64,000 nt of DNA from Microtetraspora fusca. GTDB taxonomy: Bacteria > Actinomycetota > Actinomycetes > Streptosporangiales > Streptosporangiaceae. Made by a program: the position numbers and the translations under genes. Below, one piece after another: positions 35,109 through 43,643 of this stretch; position 1 is the stretch's first letter, and each line of letters opens with the position of its first letter. The notes under the pieces were generated by a model. That model was not told the DNA's origin, made no database searches, and saw nothing but the letters and a program-made list of their open reading frames with translations. The stretch covers positions 78,360 to 142,359 of the forward strand of contig NZ_BBYK01000060.1 of assembly GCF_001570365.1 (NCBI RefSeq). The letters run 5' to 3'.

Positions 35109-36398
35109 TCAGGAGGAAACGCCCGTTCCCTGGGCGGCAAGGGCGCGCAGCGCCTCGATGAGCCGGTCCACGTGCTCGTCCGTCGTGCCGATCCCGAACG
35201 ACGCGCGTACGGCGCTGGCCGTGCCGTCCCCGCAGCCGCCGTCGGACGTCCCGAGCAGGTGGCGGACGAACGGGTGGGCGCAGAACTTGCCGTCCCGCAC
35301 ACCGATGCCGTGGTCGGCGGACAGGGCCTCGGCCACCTCGCGGGCGGTCAGGCCGTCCACGGTGAACGACACGATGCCGACCCTGGGGTGGTCCGGACCC
35401 CAGAGGGACAGCTCGTGCACGCCCTCGATGCCCGCGATGCCGGCGCGCAGCCGGGCCACCAGCCGCTCCTCCTCGCGTACCAGGGCGGTCCAGCCGGTCG
35501 CGGTCAGCGCGTCGCAGGCGGCGGCGAGGGCGACGGCGCCGAGCACGTTGGGGGTGCCGGCCTCGTGGCGCACCTCGGGGTCGTCGCTCCACAGCGTCTC
35601 CTCGCCGTCCACGCCGACGGAGGTGACCGCGCCCCCACCCAGCAGGTACGGCTTCGCCGCGGCGAGCCAGTCGGGCCGGCCGACCAGGGCCCCGGCGCCG
35701 AAGGGCGCGTAGAGCTTGTGCCCGGAGAACGCCACGTAGTCGAGGTCGAGCGCGGCCAGGTTGAGCCGCCGGTGCGGGACGAGCTGGGCGGCGTCCACGG
35801 CGATGCGGGCGCCGTGCCGGTGCGCGATGTGCGCCAGCCCGGCGATCGGCCACAGCTCGCCGGTCACGTTGGAGGCGGCGGTGACGACCAGCAGCGCGGG
35901 GCCCTCGATCCCGGCCAGCGTCTCGTCCACGGCCCTGATCGCCTCGCCGGGGAAGGCCGGGGGCGCGAGCCGTACCACGTCGGTCCAGGGCAGCAGCGAG
36001 GCGTGGTGCTCGGTGTCGAAGACGACGACCGTGGTCCCCTCGGGGAGGCAGCGGGCGAGCAGGTTCATCGCGTCGGTCGTGTTGCGGGTGAAGATCGCGG
36101 CGTCGTCGGTGCGGGCGCCGACGAAGGCCCGCACCGTGTGCCGTGCCCGCTCGTACCTCTCGGTGGTGAGCTGAGAGGCGTATCCGGCGCCGCGGTGCAC
36201 GCTGGAGTAGGCCGGGAGCGCGGCGGCGACGGCGGCGCTCACCGGCTCGAGACACGGCGCGCTCGCCGCGTAGTCGAGGTTCGCGTACGGCACCAGCCGC
36301 CCGCCCTTGACCGGCACCTGGAGGTCGGCGCCGAGGACGGCGGGGATCGTCCGGGCCGGGGCGGCGGCGGGGACGGCGGGGAGCGACAGGACGGACAA
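35109..36398 (-). CDS. Class V aminotransferase-fold enzyme (cysteine desulfurase-like)
   Basis: A 429-residue PLP enzyme. NLDYAASAP begins the fold, FTRNTTDAMNLLA and FDTEHHASLLPW hold the cofactor pocket, and the PLP lysine is in VAFSGHKLYAPFGAG. It resembles SufS-type and isopenicillin-epimerase-like enzymes. The usual desulfurase active-site Cys is not obvious; a Cys lies in GKFCAHPFVRHLLG and in SDGGCGDG. TTG 36398 with GAGGAGG upstream is chosen; the frame is open to 36581 but that stretch is a SAM-IV riboswitch. Control by SAM links it to methionine or sulfur metabolism. Confidence 0.85.
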   Translation of the reverse strand: MSVLSLPAVPAAAPARTIPAVLGADLQVPVKGGRLVPYANLDYAASAPCLEPVSAAVAAALPAYSSVHRGAGYASQLTTERYERARHTVRAFVGARTDDAAIFTRNTTDAMNLLARCLPEGTTVVVFDTEHHASLLPWTDVVRLAPPAFPGEAIRAVDETLAGIEGPALLVVTAASNVTGELWPIAGLAHIAHRHGARIAVDAAQLVPHRRLNLAALDLDYVAFSGHKLYAPFGAGALVGRPDWLAAAKPYLLGGGAVTSVGVDGEETLWSDDPEVRHEAGTPNVLGAVALAAACDALTATGWTALVREEERLVARLRAGIAGIEGVHELSLWGPDHPRVGIVSFTVDGLTAREVAEALSADHGIGVRDGKFCAHPFVRHLLGTSDGGCGDGTASAVRASFGIGTTDEHVDRLIEALRALAAQGTGVSS

Positions 36399-36443
36399 GG
36401 ACGGCCTCCTCGGGTCAGGGACCCCGGCCGTGGCGTCGATGGC

Positions 36444-36561
36444 GGAGCCCGCGCTTGTCCGGCGCGCCTCGCGCCGGACCTGGTCCTCACCCGGGGCACC
36501 CCGCCGCGGACGCGAGGGTTGCCGGCCAGCAAGCCGGGGCTTTGCGCTGGCACTCATGACC
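36444..36561 (-). promoter_or_regulatory. SAM-IV riboswitch
   Basis: Read on the minus strand, the RNA starts GGTCATGAGTGCCAGCG, continues AAGCCCCGGCTTGCTGG and CCGGCAACCCTC, then GCGGCGGGGTGCCCCGG and closes with a GACC that pairs with the starting GGTC. A 10-bp hairpin, GTCCGGCGCG with CGCGCCGGAC, and ACAAGCGCGGG complete it. These are the conserved blocks of the SAM-IV class, found in actinomycetes. It lies 46 bases before the TTG start of the class V enzyme, so S-adenosylmethionine should lower that gene's expression. Confidence 0.9.
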
Positions 36562-36569
36562 TGTGCGGC

Positions 36570-36600
36570 ACTATAGCCCACCCTCTCCCTGGCGTCGCAA
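36570..36600 (-). promoter_or_regulatory. Promoter of the SAM-IV leader
   Basis: On the minus strand TTGCGA (36600-36595) and TATAGT (36575-36570) are 19 bp apart, ending eight bases before the first riboswitch base. Confidence 0.55.
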
Positions 36601-36681
36601 GCCGACGCTTGCCCGAAATGTGATGTCTGTGGCGGGGGTCCAGGTGATGCGACCAGGGAAAATGCTCCGTATGGTGGCTTT

Positions 36682-37887
36682 GTGAAGTTTGATCCTTGGA
36701 ATCCCGAGTTCGTGGCCCACCCGTACGGCGTCTACTCCGACCTGCGGGAGAACGACCCGGTCAGCTTCTTCGAGCCGACCGGCCAGTGGCTGATCGCCCG
36801 CCACGCCGATGTCAACGCGCTGCTGCGCGACCGGCGGCTGGGCCGCTCCTACCTCCACGTGGCCTCCCATGAGGCGTTCGGCCGGGAACCCGAGCCGGAG
36901 TTCCAGGGACCCTTCTGGCGGGTGGTCCGGGCCGGCATGCTCGACGTCGAGCCGCCCGTCCACACCCGCCTGCGGCGTCTGGTGTCCAAGGCGTTCACGC
37001 CGCGGATGGTCGAGGCGCTGCGCCCCCGGGTCCGCAAGATCGCCAGAGAGCTCGTGGACGGGCTGGTCGAGCGCGGCGGCGGCGACCTGCTCGCCGAGGT
37101 GGCCGAGCCACTCCCGGTGACCGTGATCGCCGAGATGCTGGGCGTGCCCGAGGCCGACCGGCACCTGCTCCGGCCCTGGTCCGCCGACATCTGCGGCATG
37201 TACGAGCTCAACCCCTCGCTGGATGCCCAGCACACCGCCGTACGCGCGGCGGAGGAGTTCGCCGAGTACCTGCGCGAGCTGGCCAGGGCGCGCAAGGAGC
37301 AGCCGGGCGACGACCTGATCTCCGCGCTCGCCCAGGTCGTGGACGACGGTGACCGGCTGACCGAGGACGAGCTGATCGGCACCTGCGTGCTGCTGCTCAA
37401 CGCCGGCCACGAGGCCACGGTGAACGTCACCGGCAACGGCTGGTGGTCCCTGTTCCGCAACCCCGGTGAGCTGGAGCGGCTGCGGAACGACCGGAGCCTG
37501 ATGCCCACGGCGATCGAGGAACTGCTGCGCTGGGACACCCCGCTGCAGATGTTCGAGCGGTGGGTGCTCGAGGACATCGAGGTCGGCGGCGTCACCATCC
37601 CGCGGGGCGTGGAGATCGGGCTGCTCTTCGGCTCGGCCAACCGGGACCCCGAGGTCTTCCCCGACCCCGATCGGCTGGACGTCGGCCGGGTGGACAACCC
37701 GCACATCTCGTTCGGCGCGGGCATCCACTTCTGCCTGGGCGCCCCGCTGGCGCGGGTCGAACTGGTGGAATCCTTCTCGGCGCTGCTCGACACGGCGAAG
37801 ACGATCGAGCTGGTCGAGGAGCCCGTCTGGAAGCCCGGCTACATCATCCGCGGCCTCGAGTCGCTCAAGGTCAGCGTGACTGGCTGA
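36682..37887 (+). CDS. Cytochrome P450
   Basis: A 401-residue soluble bacterial P450. The heme loop FGAGIHFCLGAPLA has the cysteine ligand at 351; the I-helix oxygen-binding group is LLLNAGHEATVN, where the usual Thr is in EATV; the ExxR motif is EELLR. ANRDPEVFPDPDRLDV is the standard meander. TATGGT at 36670-36675 is six bases before GTG 36682, suggesting a leaderless mRNA. It is divergent from the SAM-regulated gene and its 3' end overlaps the methyltransferase by 17 bases. No ferredoxin partner is adjacent; the substrate is unknown. Confidence 0.93.
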   Translation: MKFDPWNPEFVAHPYGVYSDLRENDPVSFFEPTGQWLIARHADVNALLRDRRLGRSYLHVASHEAFGREPEPEFQGPFWRVVRAGMLDVEPPVHTRLRRLVSKAFTPRMVEALRPRVRKIARELVDGLVERGGGDLLAEVAEPLPVTVIAEMLGVPEADRHLLRPWSADICGMYELNPSLDAQHTAVRAAEEFAEYLRELARARKEQPGDDLISALAQVVDDGDRLTEDELIGTCVLLLNAGHEATVNVTGNGWWSLFRNPGELERLRNDRSLMPTAIEELLRWDTPLQMFERWVLEDIEVGGVTIPRGVEIGLLFGSANRDPEVFPDPDRLDVGRVDNPHISFGAGIHFCLGAPLARVELVESFSALLDTAKTIELVEEPVWKPGYIIRGLESLKVSVTG

Positions 37888-38833
37888 GCCAGCCGAACCT
37901 CCCGAGGCCGGCCGGGTCGATCAGCTCGGCCTCCTCGGAGGCGCGCCGCAGCGCCCGCAGGTAGCCGAGCGGATCGGTGTGCGCGAGCGTGAGCGGCGGC
38001 CGGGCTCCGGTGACGCCCAGCCGCCGCAGGGCCGCGCGCTGCGTGGTCAGCGTCGTCGCCCGCGCGCCCGACCGCTCTCCCGCCGCGGCGCACGCGTCCA
38101 GGGCGACGTGCGCCGTGATGTCGCACGACCCGTCCGGCACGGGACGCACCGCGGCGCCGTCGCGATAGCCCGCCAGGGTCCCGGTCGGCGGGCGGTCGTC
38201 CACAGGGTGTGCGTAATCCACCGCGACCGCGGTCCCGCGCGCGAGCCGTACGATCAGGGCCGCCCACGCCTCATCGCGGGGGCGGCCGATCTCGGCGCGG
38301 TCGCCCGCGGCCGCCAGCGGCCACCAGCGCGCGAGCCAGGTGAGGTCGGGCTCGTCCGGCGTGGGCCCGAGCCGCTCCTCGCCGGTCCGCGGATCCACCA
38401 GGACCAGGCGCGGCCCGTCCGGCGTCAGCTCCGCCACGTCCACCGGCACGTTGTCGAGCCACTCGTTGGCGAAGACCAGCCCGGTCACCCCGTCCGGTAC
38501 GGCCGGCGCCCAGACCACGCGGCCGTCCAGGCCGTCGGGGCGCGGAGACAGGTCCACCGCGGTGACCCGCAGCCGCCCGGCCAGCTCGGGCGGGGCCAGC
38601 GCGAGCACGGACGCGGCGAGGGCGCCGTCCCCCGCGCCGACGTCGACCAGATCGAGCGCCGGAGGGCGCCCGAGGGCCTCGTCCACCTCGCCGAGCAGGC
38701 GCAGCACCGCCTCGGCGAACGCCGGCGACGCGTGAACCGAGGTGCGGAAGTGCCGGCCGGGCCGTTCCCGCATGTAGAAACCGCCGTCGCCGTACAGCGC
38801 CCGCCGCGTCGCCTCCCGCCAGGTGACCCACAC
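37871..38833 (-). CDS. SAM-dependent methyltransferase, MidA/NDUFAF7 family
   Basis: A 320-residue class I methyltransferase of the MidA/NDUFAF7 (DUF185) group. The N-terminus has GFYMRERPGRHFRTSVHASPAFAEAV, the SAM loop is LVDVGAGDGALAAS near 62-75, and GLVFANEWLDNVPVDV near 118-133 is the family signature. In eukaryotes NDUFAF7 methylates an arginine of the NuoD-type subunit during complex I assembly. A NuoD homologue is 3 kb downstream on this strand, so a protein target there is plausible but inferred. GTG 38833 is the start. Confidence 0.85.
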   Translation of the reverse strand: MWVTWREATRRALYGDGGFYMRERPGRHFRTSVHASPAFAEAVLRLLGEVDEALGRPPALDLVDVGAGDGALAASVLALAPPELAGRLRVTAVDLSPRPDGLDGRVVWAPAVPDGVTGLVFANEWLDNVPVDVAELTPDGPRLVLVDPRTGEERLGPTPDEPDLTWLARWWPLAAAGDRAEIGRPRDEAWAALIVRLARGTAVAVDYAHPVDDRPPTGTLAGYRDGAAVRPVPDGSCDITAHVALDACAAAGERSGARATTLTTQRAALRRLGVTGARPPLTLAHTDPLGYLRALRRASEEAELIDPAGLGRFGWLSQSR

Positions 38834-38925
38834 GCCGACCGACGTTACCGCCGTACGAGCGGGGTATTAGACAGCGCCTGATCAGGGCAAGATCCGCGAG
38901 AGGCACGAGGCAAAGGAACCGCGAG

Positions 38926-39150
38926 GGGCGCGGCGGTGTCTGGACTGAGGAGCGAGTGGGGAGCGAGGGACGAGCGACTCCGAGCGACGAGGGAAGGCAT
39001 CGCCTGTATGCACCCCGAGCCCGCGCGAGCGGAGCGAGCGCGAATAGACAGGGCGCGGCGGTGTCTGGACTGAGGGACGAGGCCCCGAGTGACGAGGGAA
39101 GACATCGCCTGAGGGCGCCCCGAGCCCGCGCGAGCGGAGCGAGCGCGATC
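38926..39150 (+). repeat. Imperfect tandem duplication, about 125-bp period
   Basis: Unit 1 (38926-39050) and unit 2 (39051 to about 39150) both begin GGGCGCGGCGGTGTCTGG and both contain GACGAGGGAAG, CATCGCCTG and CCCGCGCGAGCGGAGCGAGC. Unit 2 has lost about 25 bases. Neither strand holds a convincing gene here. Most of the 382-bp gap between the methyltransferase and the DUF2520 gene is this repeat. Confidence 0.75.
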
Positions 39151-39215
39151 AGACACCGTGGTCACGGCGGCGGGGCGATGCCCGCCGCCGTTACGCTGGG
39201 CTGGAGGGAGGCGTC

Positions 39216-40106
39216 ATGGATACAGGTGACCGCCCCGGGCGGCTTGCCGTCGGGGTGCTCGGCGCTGGGCGCGTGGGCTCGGTCCTCGGGGCCGCGCTCG
39301 CCCAGGCGGGCCACAAGATCGTCGCGGCCAGCGGGGTCTCCGACTCTTCCAGGAGGCGCGCCGCGGAGCGGCTCGGCGTCGAGCTGAGCCGGCCCGAGGA
39401 GGTGCTCAGGCGCTCCGACCTGGTGCTGCTGACCGTACCGGACGACGTGCTGCCCGACCTGGTGTCCGGGCTGGCCGCGACCGGGGCCGACCTGCGCGGC
39501 AAGCTCCTCGTCCACGCCAGTGGCGCGTACGGCCTGGGCGTGCTCGATCCGGCGGCCGAGGCGGGGGCGCTGCCGCTGGCGCTGCACCCGGTCATGACGT
39601 TCACCGGCCGGGAGGACGACCTGACCCGGCTCACCGGCGCGTCCTTCGGCGTGACCGCCCCGGTGATGCTGCGGCCGGTGGCCGAGGCGCTCGTCATCGA
39701 GATGGGCGCGGAGCCGGTCTGGATCGCCGACCAGGATCGCGCGCTCTACCACGCCGCGATCGCGGGCGCGGCCAACCACATGGTCACGCTGATCGCCGAG
39801 TCGCAGGAACTGCTGTCGCGGATCGGTGTCGAGCATCCGGGCCGGATGCTGGGCCCGCTGCTCGGGGCCGCGCTGGACAACGTGCTGCGCCTCGGCATCA
39901 CCGGGCTGACCGGCCCTGTCGTGCGCGGAGACGCGGGCACGGTGCGCAAACACGTGGACGCCTTGATCCTCGCGGCACCCGAGGCGGCGGACGCCTATGT
40001 CGCCCTCGCTAGGCTCACCGCCGACCGGGCACTCGCCGCCGGGCTGCTCAAGCCCGAGACGGCCGAGCGCCTCCTGGACGCGCTGGGAGGGAACATATGG
40101 ACGTGA
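39216..40106 (+). CDS. Rossmann-fold and DUF2520 domain protein
   Basis: A 296-residue two-domain dehydrogenase-like protein. An NADP-type Rossmann fold starts at VGVLGAGRVGSVLGAALAQAG (about 13-33) and the C-terminal part is the all-helical DUF2520 domain (ADQDRALYHAAIAGAANHMVTLIAES). It resembles ketopantoate reductase in layout. The last ten bases overlap panC, so a role in pantothenate synthesis, perhaps the reductase step, is reasonable but unproved. ATG 39216 has GGAGGGAGG upstream. Confidence 0.82.
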   Translation: MDTGDRPGRLAVGVLGAGRVGSVLGAALAQAGHKIVAASGVSDSSRRRAAERLGVELSRPEEVLRRSDLVLLTVPDDVLPDLVSGLAATGADLRGKLLVHASGAYGLGVLDPAAEAGALPLALHPVMTFTGREDDLTRLTGASFGVTAPVMLRPVAEALVIEMGAEPVWIADQDRALYHAAIAGAANHMVTLIAESQELLSRIGVEHPGRMLGPLLGAALDNVLRLGITGLTGPVVRGDAGTVRKHVDALILAAPEAADAYVALARLTADRALAAGLLKPETAERLLDALGGNIWT

Positions 40107-40945
40107 TCGTCGCGGGCGACCGTGCTGAGCTCGCCAAGGCGAGGGAGGCCATCGGCCCCGGCCGGCTCGCGCTGGTCCCGACGATGGGGGCGCTGCACCT
40201 CGGCCACCGCTCGCTGATGAGGCTGGCCCACGAGCACGCCGAGCACGTGGTGGTGAGCATCTTCGTCAACCCCCTGCAGTTCGGCCCGTCCGAGGACTTC
40301 ACCCGCTATCCGCGCACGCTGGAGGCCGACCTGGAGGTCTGCGCGGAGGAGGGCGTACGGGTGGTCTTCGCGCCGCCCGCCGATGAGATGTACCCCGAGG
40401 GCCACCAGGTGGGGGTGTCCGCCGGGGCGATGGGCGCCACGGTGGAGGGCGCGTTCCGGCCCGGCCATTTCGACGGGGTGCTGACCGTCGTGCTGAAGCT
40501 GTTCAACCTGGTCCAGCCCGATGTCGCGATCTTCGGGCAGAAGGACGCGCAGCAACTCGCCCTCATCCGGCGGATGGCCCGCGACCTCAACGTGCCGGTC
40601 GCGGTCGTCGGCGCGCCCACCGTACGCGAGGCGGACGGGCTGGCCCTGTCCAGCCGCAACCGCTACCTGTCGCACGCCGACCGGGGCACCGCCCTGCACC
40701 TGTCCCGCGCGCTGCGCGCCGGAGCCGCCCAGACGACCCCGTCCCGGGTGCTCGACGCGGCGCGGGCCGTGCTGGACGAGGCGGCGCGGCTTTCGCCTCC
40801 GCTGCTCCTGGACTACCTGGCGCTCGTGGACCCGGAGACGTTCGCCCCCGTCGGCGGCGAGCACCGCGGCGAGGCGATCCTGGCCGTGGCGGCCAAGGTG
40901 GGGGTCACCCGGCTGATCGACAATTTCACCGTTCACCTCTCCTGA
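40097..40945 (+). CDS. panC: Pantoate--beta-alanine ligase
   Basis: A 282-residue ligase that joins pantoate and beta-alanine to make pantothenate, the precursor of CoA. The adenylate-site motif VPTMGALHLGHRSLM is near 28-42, then SIFVNPLQFGPSEDF, GQKDAQQL and LALSSRNRYLS. It overlaps the DUF2520 gene by ten bases. coaX, which uses pantothenate, is 2.7 kb downstream. Confidence 0.96.
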   Translation: MDVIVAGDRAELAKAREAIGPGRLALVPTMGALHLGHRSLMRLAHEHAEHVVVSIFVNPLQFGPSEDFTRYPRTLEADLEVCAEEGVRVVFAPPADEMYPEGHQVGVSAGAMGATVEGAFRPGHFDGVLTVVLKLFNLVQPDVAIFGQKDAQQLALIRRMARDLNVPVAVVGAPTVREADGLALSSRNRYLSHADRGTALHLSRALRAGAAQTTPSRVLDAARAVLDEAARLSPPLLLDYLALVDPETFAPVGGEHRGEAILAVAAKVGVTRLIDNFTVHLS

Positions 40946-41012
40946 GCTGGGAGGTCCCCTGCCTTTGCGGTTTGGAGGGGGGCCCGTGGGGCCGCGTATC
41001 CTTGGGGCGTTA

Positions 41013-41027
41013 TCGTCATCTTGACGA
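41013..41027. promoter_or_regulatory. Operator-like palindrome before nadBC
   Basis: TCGTCA-TCT-TGACGA, a perfect 6-bp inverted repeat extended by one more pair (A and T outside). It overlaps the ribosome-site region of the fused NAD gene, so a bound repressor would block transcription. The regulator is not known. Confidence 0.4.
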
Positions 41028-41041
41028 AAGGGGAACCCCCG

Positions 41042-43597
41042 ATGGTGGCGATTCCGAGAAGGCTCACCGCACCCGCCCCCGGCTGGACCGTCCACGCCGA
41101 CGTCGTCGTGATCGGCTCCGGCATCGCCGGGCTGACCCTGGCGCTCCGCTACACCGAGCTCTCCCCTGAGGGGAAGGTGCTGGTCGTCACCAAGGACACG
41201 CTGTCGGCCGGCTCGACTCGCTGGGCCCAGGGCGGCATCGCCGCCGTGCTCGACCCCGAGGACACCCCCGGCGAGCACCTCAGGGACACGCTCGTCGCCG
41301 GCGTCGGCCTCTGCGACGAGGAGGCCGTGCGCGTCCTCGTCACCGAGGGGCCGGACGCGCTGCGCCGGCTGATGGACCGCGGGGCCCGCTTCGACCGCGA
41401 CGCGCGCGGCGAACTGCAGCTCACCCGCGAGGGCGGCCACCGGCGCAACCGGATCGTCCACGCGGGCGGCGACGCCACCGGCGCGGAGGTGCAGCGGGCC
41501 CTCGTCGCGGCGGCCGCGGCGGAGCCCCGCATCGAGGTCATCGAGCACGCCCTCGCGCTCGACCTGCTCAAGGACGGCGACGGCCGGGCCTGCGGCGTGA
41601 CCCTGCACGTCATGGGCGAGGGCGCCCGGGACGGCGTCGGCGCGGCGCGGGCGAATGCCGTGGTGCTGGCAAGCGGCGGCATGGGCCAGGTCTACGCCTC
41701 CACCACCAACCCGGTCGTGTCCACCGGCGACGGCGTCGCCCTCGCGTTGCGCGCCGGCGCCGTCGTCAGGGACATCGAGTTCGTCCAGTTCCACCCCACG
41801 GTCCTGTGGCTCGGCGAGGACTCCACCGGCCAGCAGCCCCTCGTCTCCGAGGCCGTACGCGGCGAGGGCGCGGTGCTGATCGACGCGGACGGCGAGCGCT
41901 TCATGCGCGGCGTCCACGAGCTGGCGGACCTCGCGCCGCGGGACGTCGTGGCCAAGGCCATCACGCGGAAGATGCGGGAGACCGGCGCGGACCACGTCCA
42001 CCTCGACGCGCGGCACTTCGGCGAGGAGAAGTGGCGGGCGCGCTTCCCCACGATCCTCGCCGTGTGCCGCGAGCACGGCATCGACCCGGTGACCGAGCCG
42101 ATCCCGGTCGCCCCCGCTGCCCATTACGCGAGCGGCGGCGTACGCACCGACCTGCGCGGCCGTACCACCGTCCCCGGCCTGTACGCCTGCGGAGAGGTCG
42201 CCTGCACCGGCGTCCACGGGGCCAACCGCCTCGCGTCCAACTCGCTCCTCGAAGGGCTGGTCTTCGCGGAGCGGATCGCCCGCGACCTGGTGGCGACGCC
42301 GGCGGAGCCGGGCGAGCCGGTCGACGACGGACGCCCCGAGGGGCTGGTCGACCCGCGCACCCGGCCCAGGATCCAGAACCACATGAGCCGCGGCGCGGGC
42401 GTGCTGCGCAGCGAGCGGAGCCTGATCGACGTGTCCCGGGCGCTGTCGGGGGCCCTGTGGACCCCGGTCGCGGTCGAGCCGTGCACCGAGTCGTGGGAGG
42501 CCACGAACCTGCTCACGGTGGCGTGCGCCCTGACCGGCGCCGCCGCCGAGCGGCGCGAGACGCGCGGATCGCACTGGCGCGAGGACCACCCCGCGCGCGA
42601 CGACCGGCGCTGGCGGTCGCACATCGACGTCACCCTGGAAGAGGAAGGACTGTTCATGCGGCACGCGGCCCACGAGGAGCGGCCCGGCCACCGGCCGGCG
42701 GAGCTCCCGGAAGAGCTGTCCACCGAGCTCGCCGCGCTCGGTGTCGATGCGGCGCGCCTGCTCGCGCTGGTGAACGAGGCCCTCACCGAGGACCTGGCCG
42801 GCCTGCGGGACGTCACCTCGGCCGCCACGATCCCCGCCGACCAGACCGCCGTCGCGGACGTGGTCGCCCGCGCGGACGGCGTGGTGGCGGGTCTGGCCGT
42901 CATGGAGGCGGTGTTCCGGCAGGCCCCCGGCGGGGTGACCGTCGAGCGGCGTGCCAAGGACGGCGACCGGGTGGCCCGCGGCGACGTCCTGATGACCGTG
43001 CGCGGCCTGACGACGGACCTGCTGACGCTCGAACGCACCGCGCTGAACTTCCTCACCCACCTCTCCGGCATCGCCACGGTGACGCGGCGGTGGGTGGACG
43101 CCGTCGCGGGCACGAAGGCGCGGATCCGCGACAGCCGCAAGACGCTGCCCGGCCTGCGCGCGCTGGAGAAGTACGCCGTGCGCTGCGGCGGCGGCGTCAA
43201 CCATCGCATGGGGCTGCACGACGCCGCGCTGATCAAGGACAACCACGTCGTCGCGGCGGGTGGGGTCGCCGAGGCCTTCCGCGCCGTACGGCGGGCCTAC
43301 CCCGACCTGCCGATCGAGGTGGAGGTGGACCGCATCGACCAGATCGAGCCGGTGCTGGCGGAGGGCGCCGAGGAGATCCTGCTCGACAACTTCACCGTGG
43401 AGCAGCTGGCCGAGGCCGTACGCCTGGTGGACGGCCGGGCGCGGCTGGAGTCGAGCGGCGGCCTGACCCTGGACACCGCGGCCGCCGTCGCGGCGACCGG
43501 GGTGGACTATCTCGCCGTGGGCGGGCTGACGCATTCGGCGCCGGCGCTGGACATCGCCCTCGACCTGCGTGAGGCGGACCGGCCCGGTGCCCTCTGA
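41042..43597 (+). CDS. nadB-nadC: Fused L-aspartate oxidase / quinolinate phosphoribosyltransferase
   Basis: One 851-residue chain with two NAD-synthesis enzymes. Residues 1 to about 545 are NadB: FAD loop VVIGSGIAGL near 22-31, RWAQGGIAA, FVQFHPT, GVHGANRLASNSLLE. Residues from about 565 are NadC: ALTEDLAGLRDVTSAAT, RTALNFL, RDSRKTLPGLRALEKYAVRCGGG and IKDNH. NadB oxidises aspartate to iminoaspartate; NadC turns quinolinate into nicotinate mononucleotide. NadA, which acts between them, is not in the window. The join (EEEGLFMRHAAHEERPGHRP) has no stop, though an internal ATG at 42657 follows GAAGAGGAAGGA and could make separate NadC. ATG 41042 has GAAAGGGGAA upstream. Confidence 0.92.
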   Translation: MVAIPRRLTAPAPGWTVHADVVVIGSGIAGLTLALRYTELSPEGKVLVVTKDTLSAGSTRWAQGGIAAVLDPEDTPGEHLRDTLVAGVGLCDEEAVRVLVTEGPDALRRLMDRGARFDRDARGELQLTREGGHRRNRIVHAGGDATGAEVQRALVAAAAAEPRIEVIEHALALDLLKDGDGRACGVTLHVMGEGARDGVGAARANAVVLASGGMGQVYASTTNPVVSTGDGVALALRAGAVVRDIEFVQFHPTVLWLGEDSTGQQPLVSEAVRGEGAVLIDADGERFMRGVHELADLAPRDVVAKAITRKMRETGADHVHLDARHFGEEKWRARFPTILAVCREHGIDPVTEPIPVAPAAHYASGGVRTDLRGRTTVPGLYACGEVACTGVHGANRLASNSLLEGLVFAERIARDLVATPAEPGEPVDDGRPEGLVDPRTRPRIQNHMSRGAGVLRSERSLIDVSRALSGALWTPVAVEPCTESWEATNLLTVACALTGAAAERRETRGSHWREDHPARDDRRWRSHIDVTLEEEGLFMRHAAHEERPGHRPAELPEELSTELAALGVDAARLLALVNEALTEDLAGLRDVTSAATIPADQTAVADVVARADGVVAGLAVMEAVFRQAPGGVTVERRAKDGDRVARGDVLMTVRGLTTDLLTLERTALNFLTHLSGIATVTRRWVDAVAGTKARIRDSRKTLPGLRALEKYAVRCGGGVNHRMGLHDAALIKDNHVVAAGGVAEAFRAVRRAYPDLPIEVEVDRIDQIEPVLAEGAEEILLDNFTVEQLAEAVRLVDGRARLESSGGLTLDTAAAVAATGVDYLAVGGLTHSAPALDIALDLREADRPGAL

Positions 43598-43643
43598 ACG
43601 TGACCGTGGTGAGGGATTGATCGACAGAGTGCATAATCGGGGC

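Noticed and set aside
36399..36581. N-terminal extension of the class V enzyme
   Set aside because: The stretch is the SAM-IV riboswitch and expression platform; the fold starts after TTG 36398.
38845..39165. Minus-strand 106-codon frame with repeated ARSARAGSG
   Set aside because: Its repeats simply reflect the DNA duplication; no ribosome site or domain.
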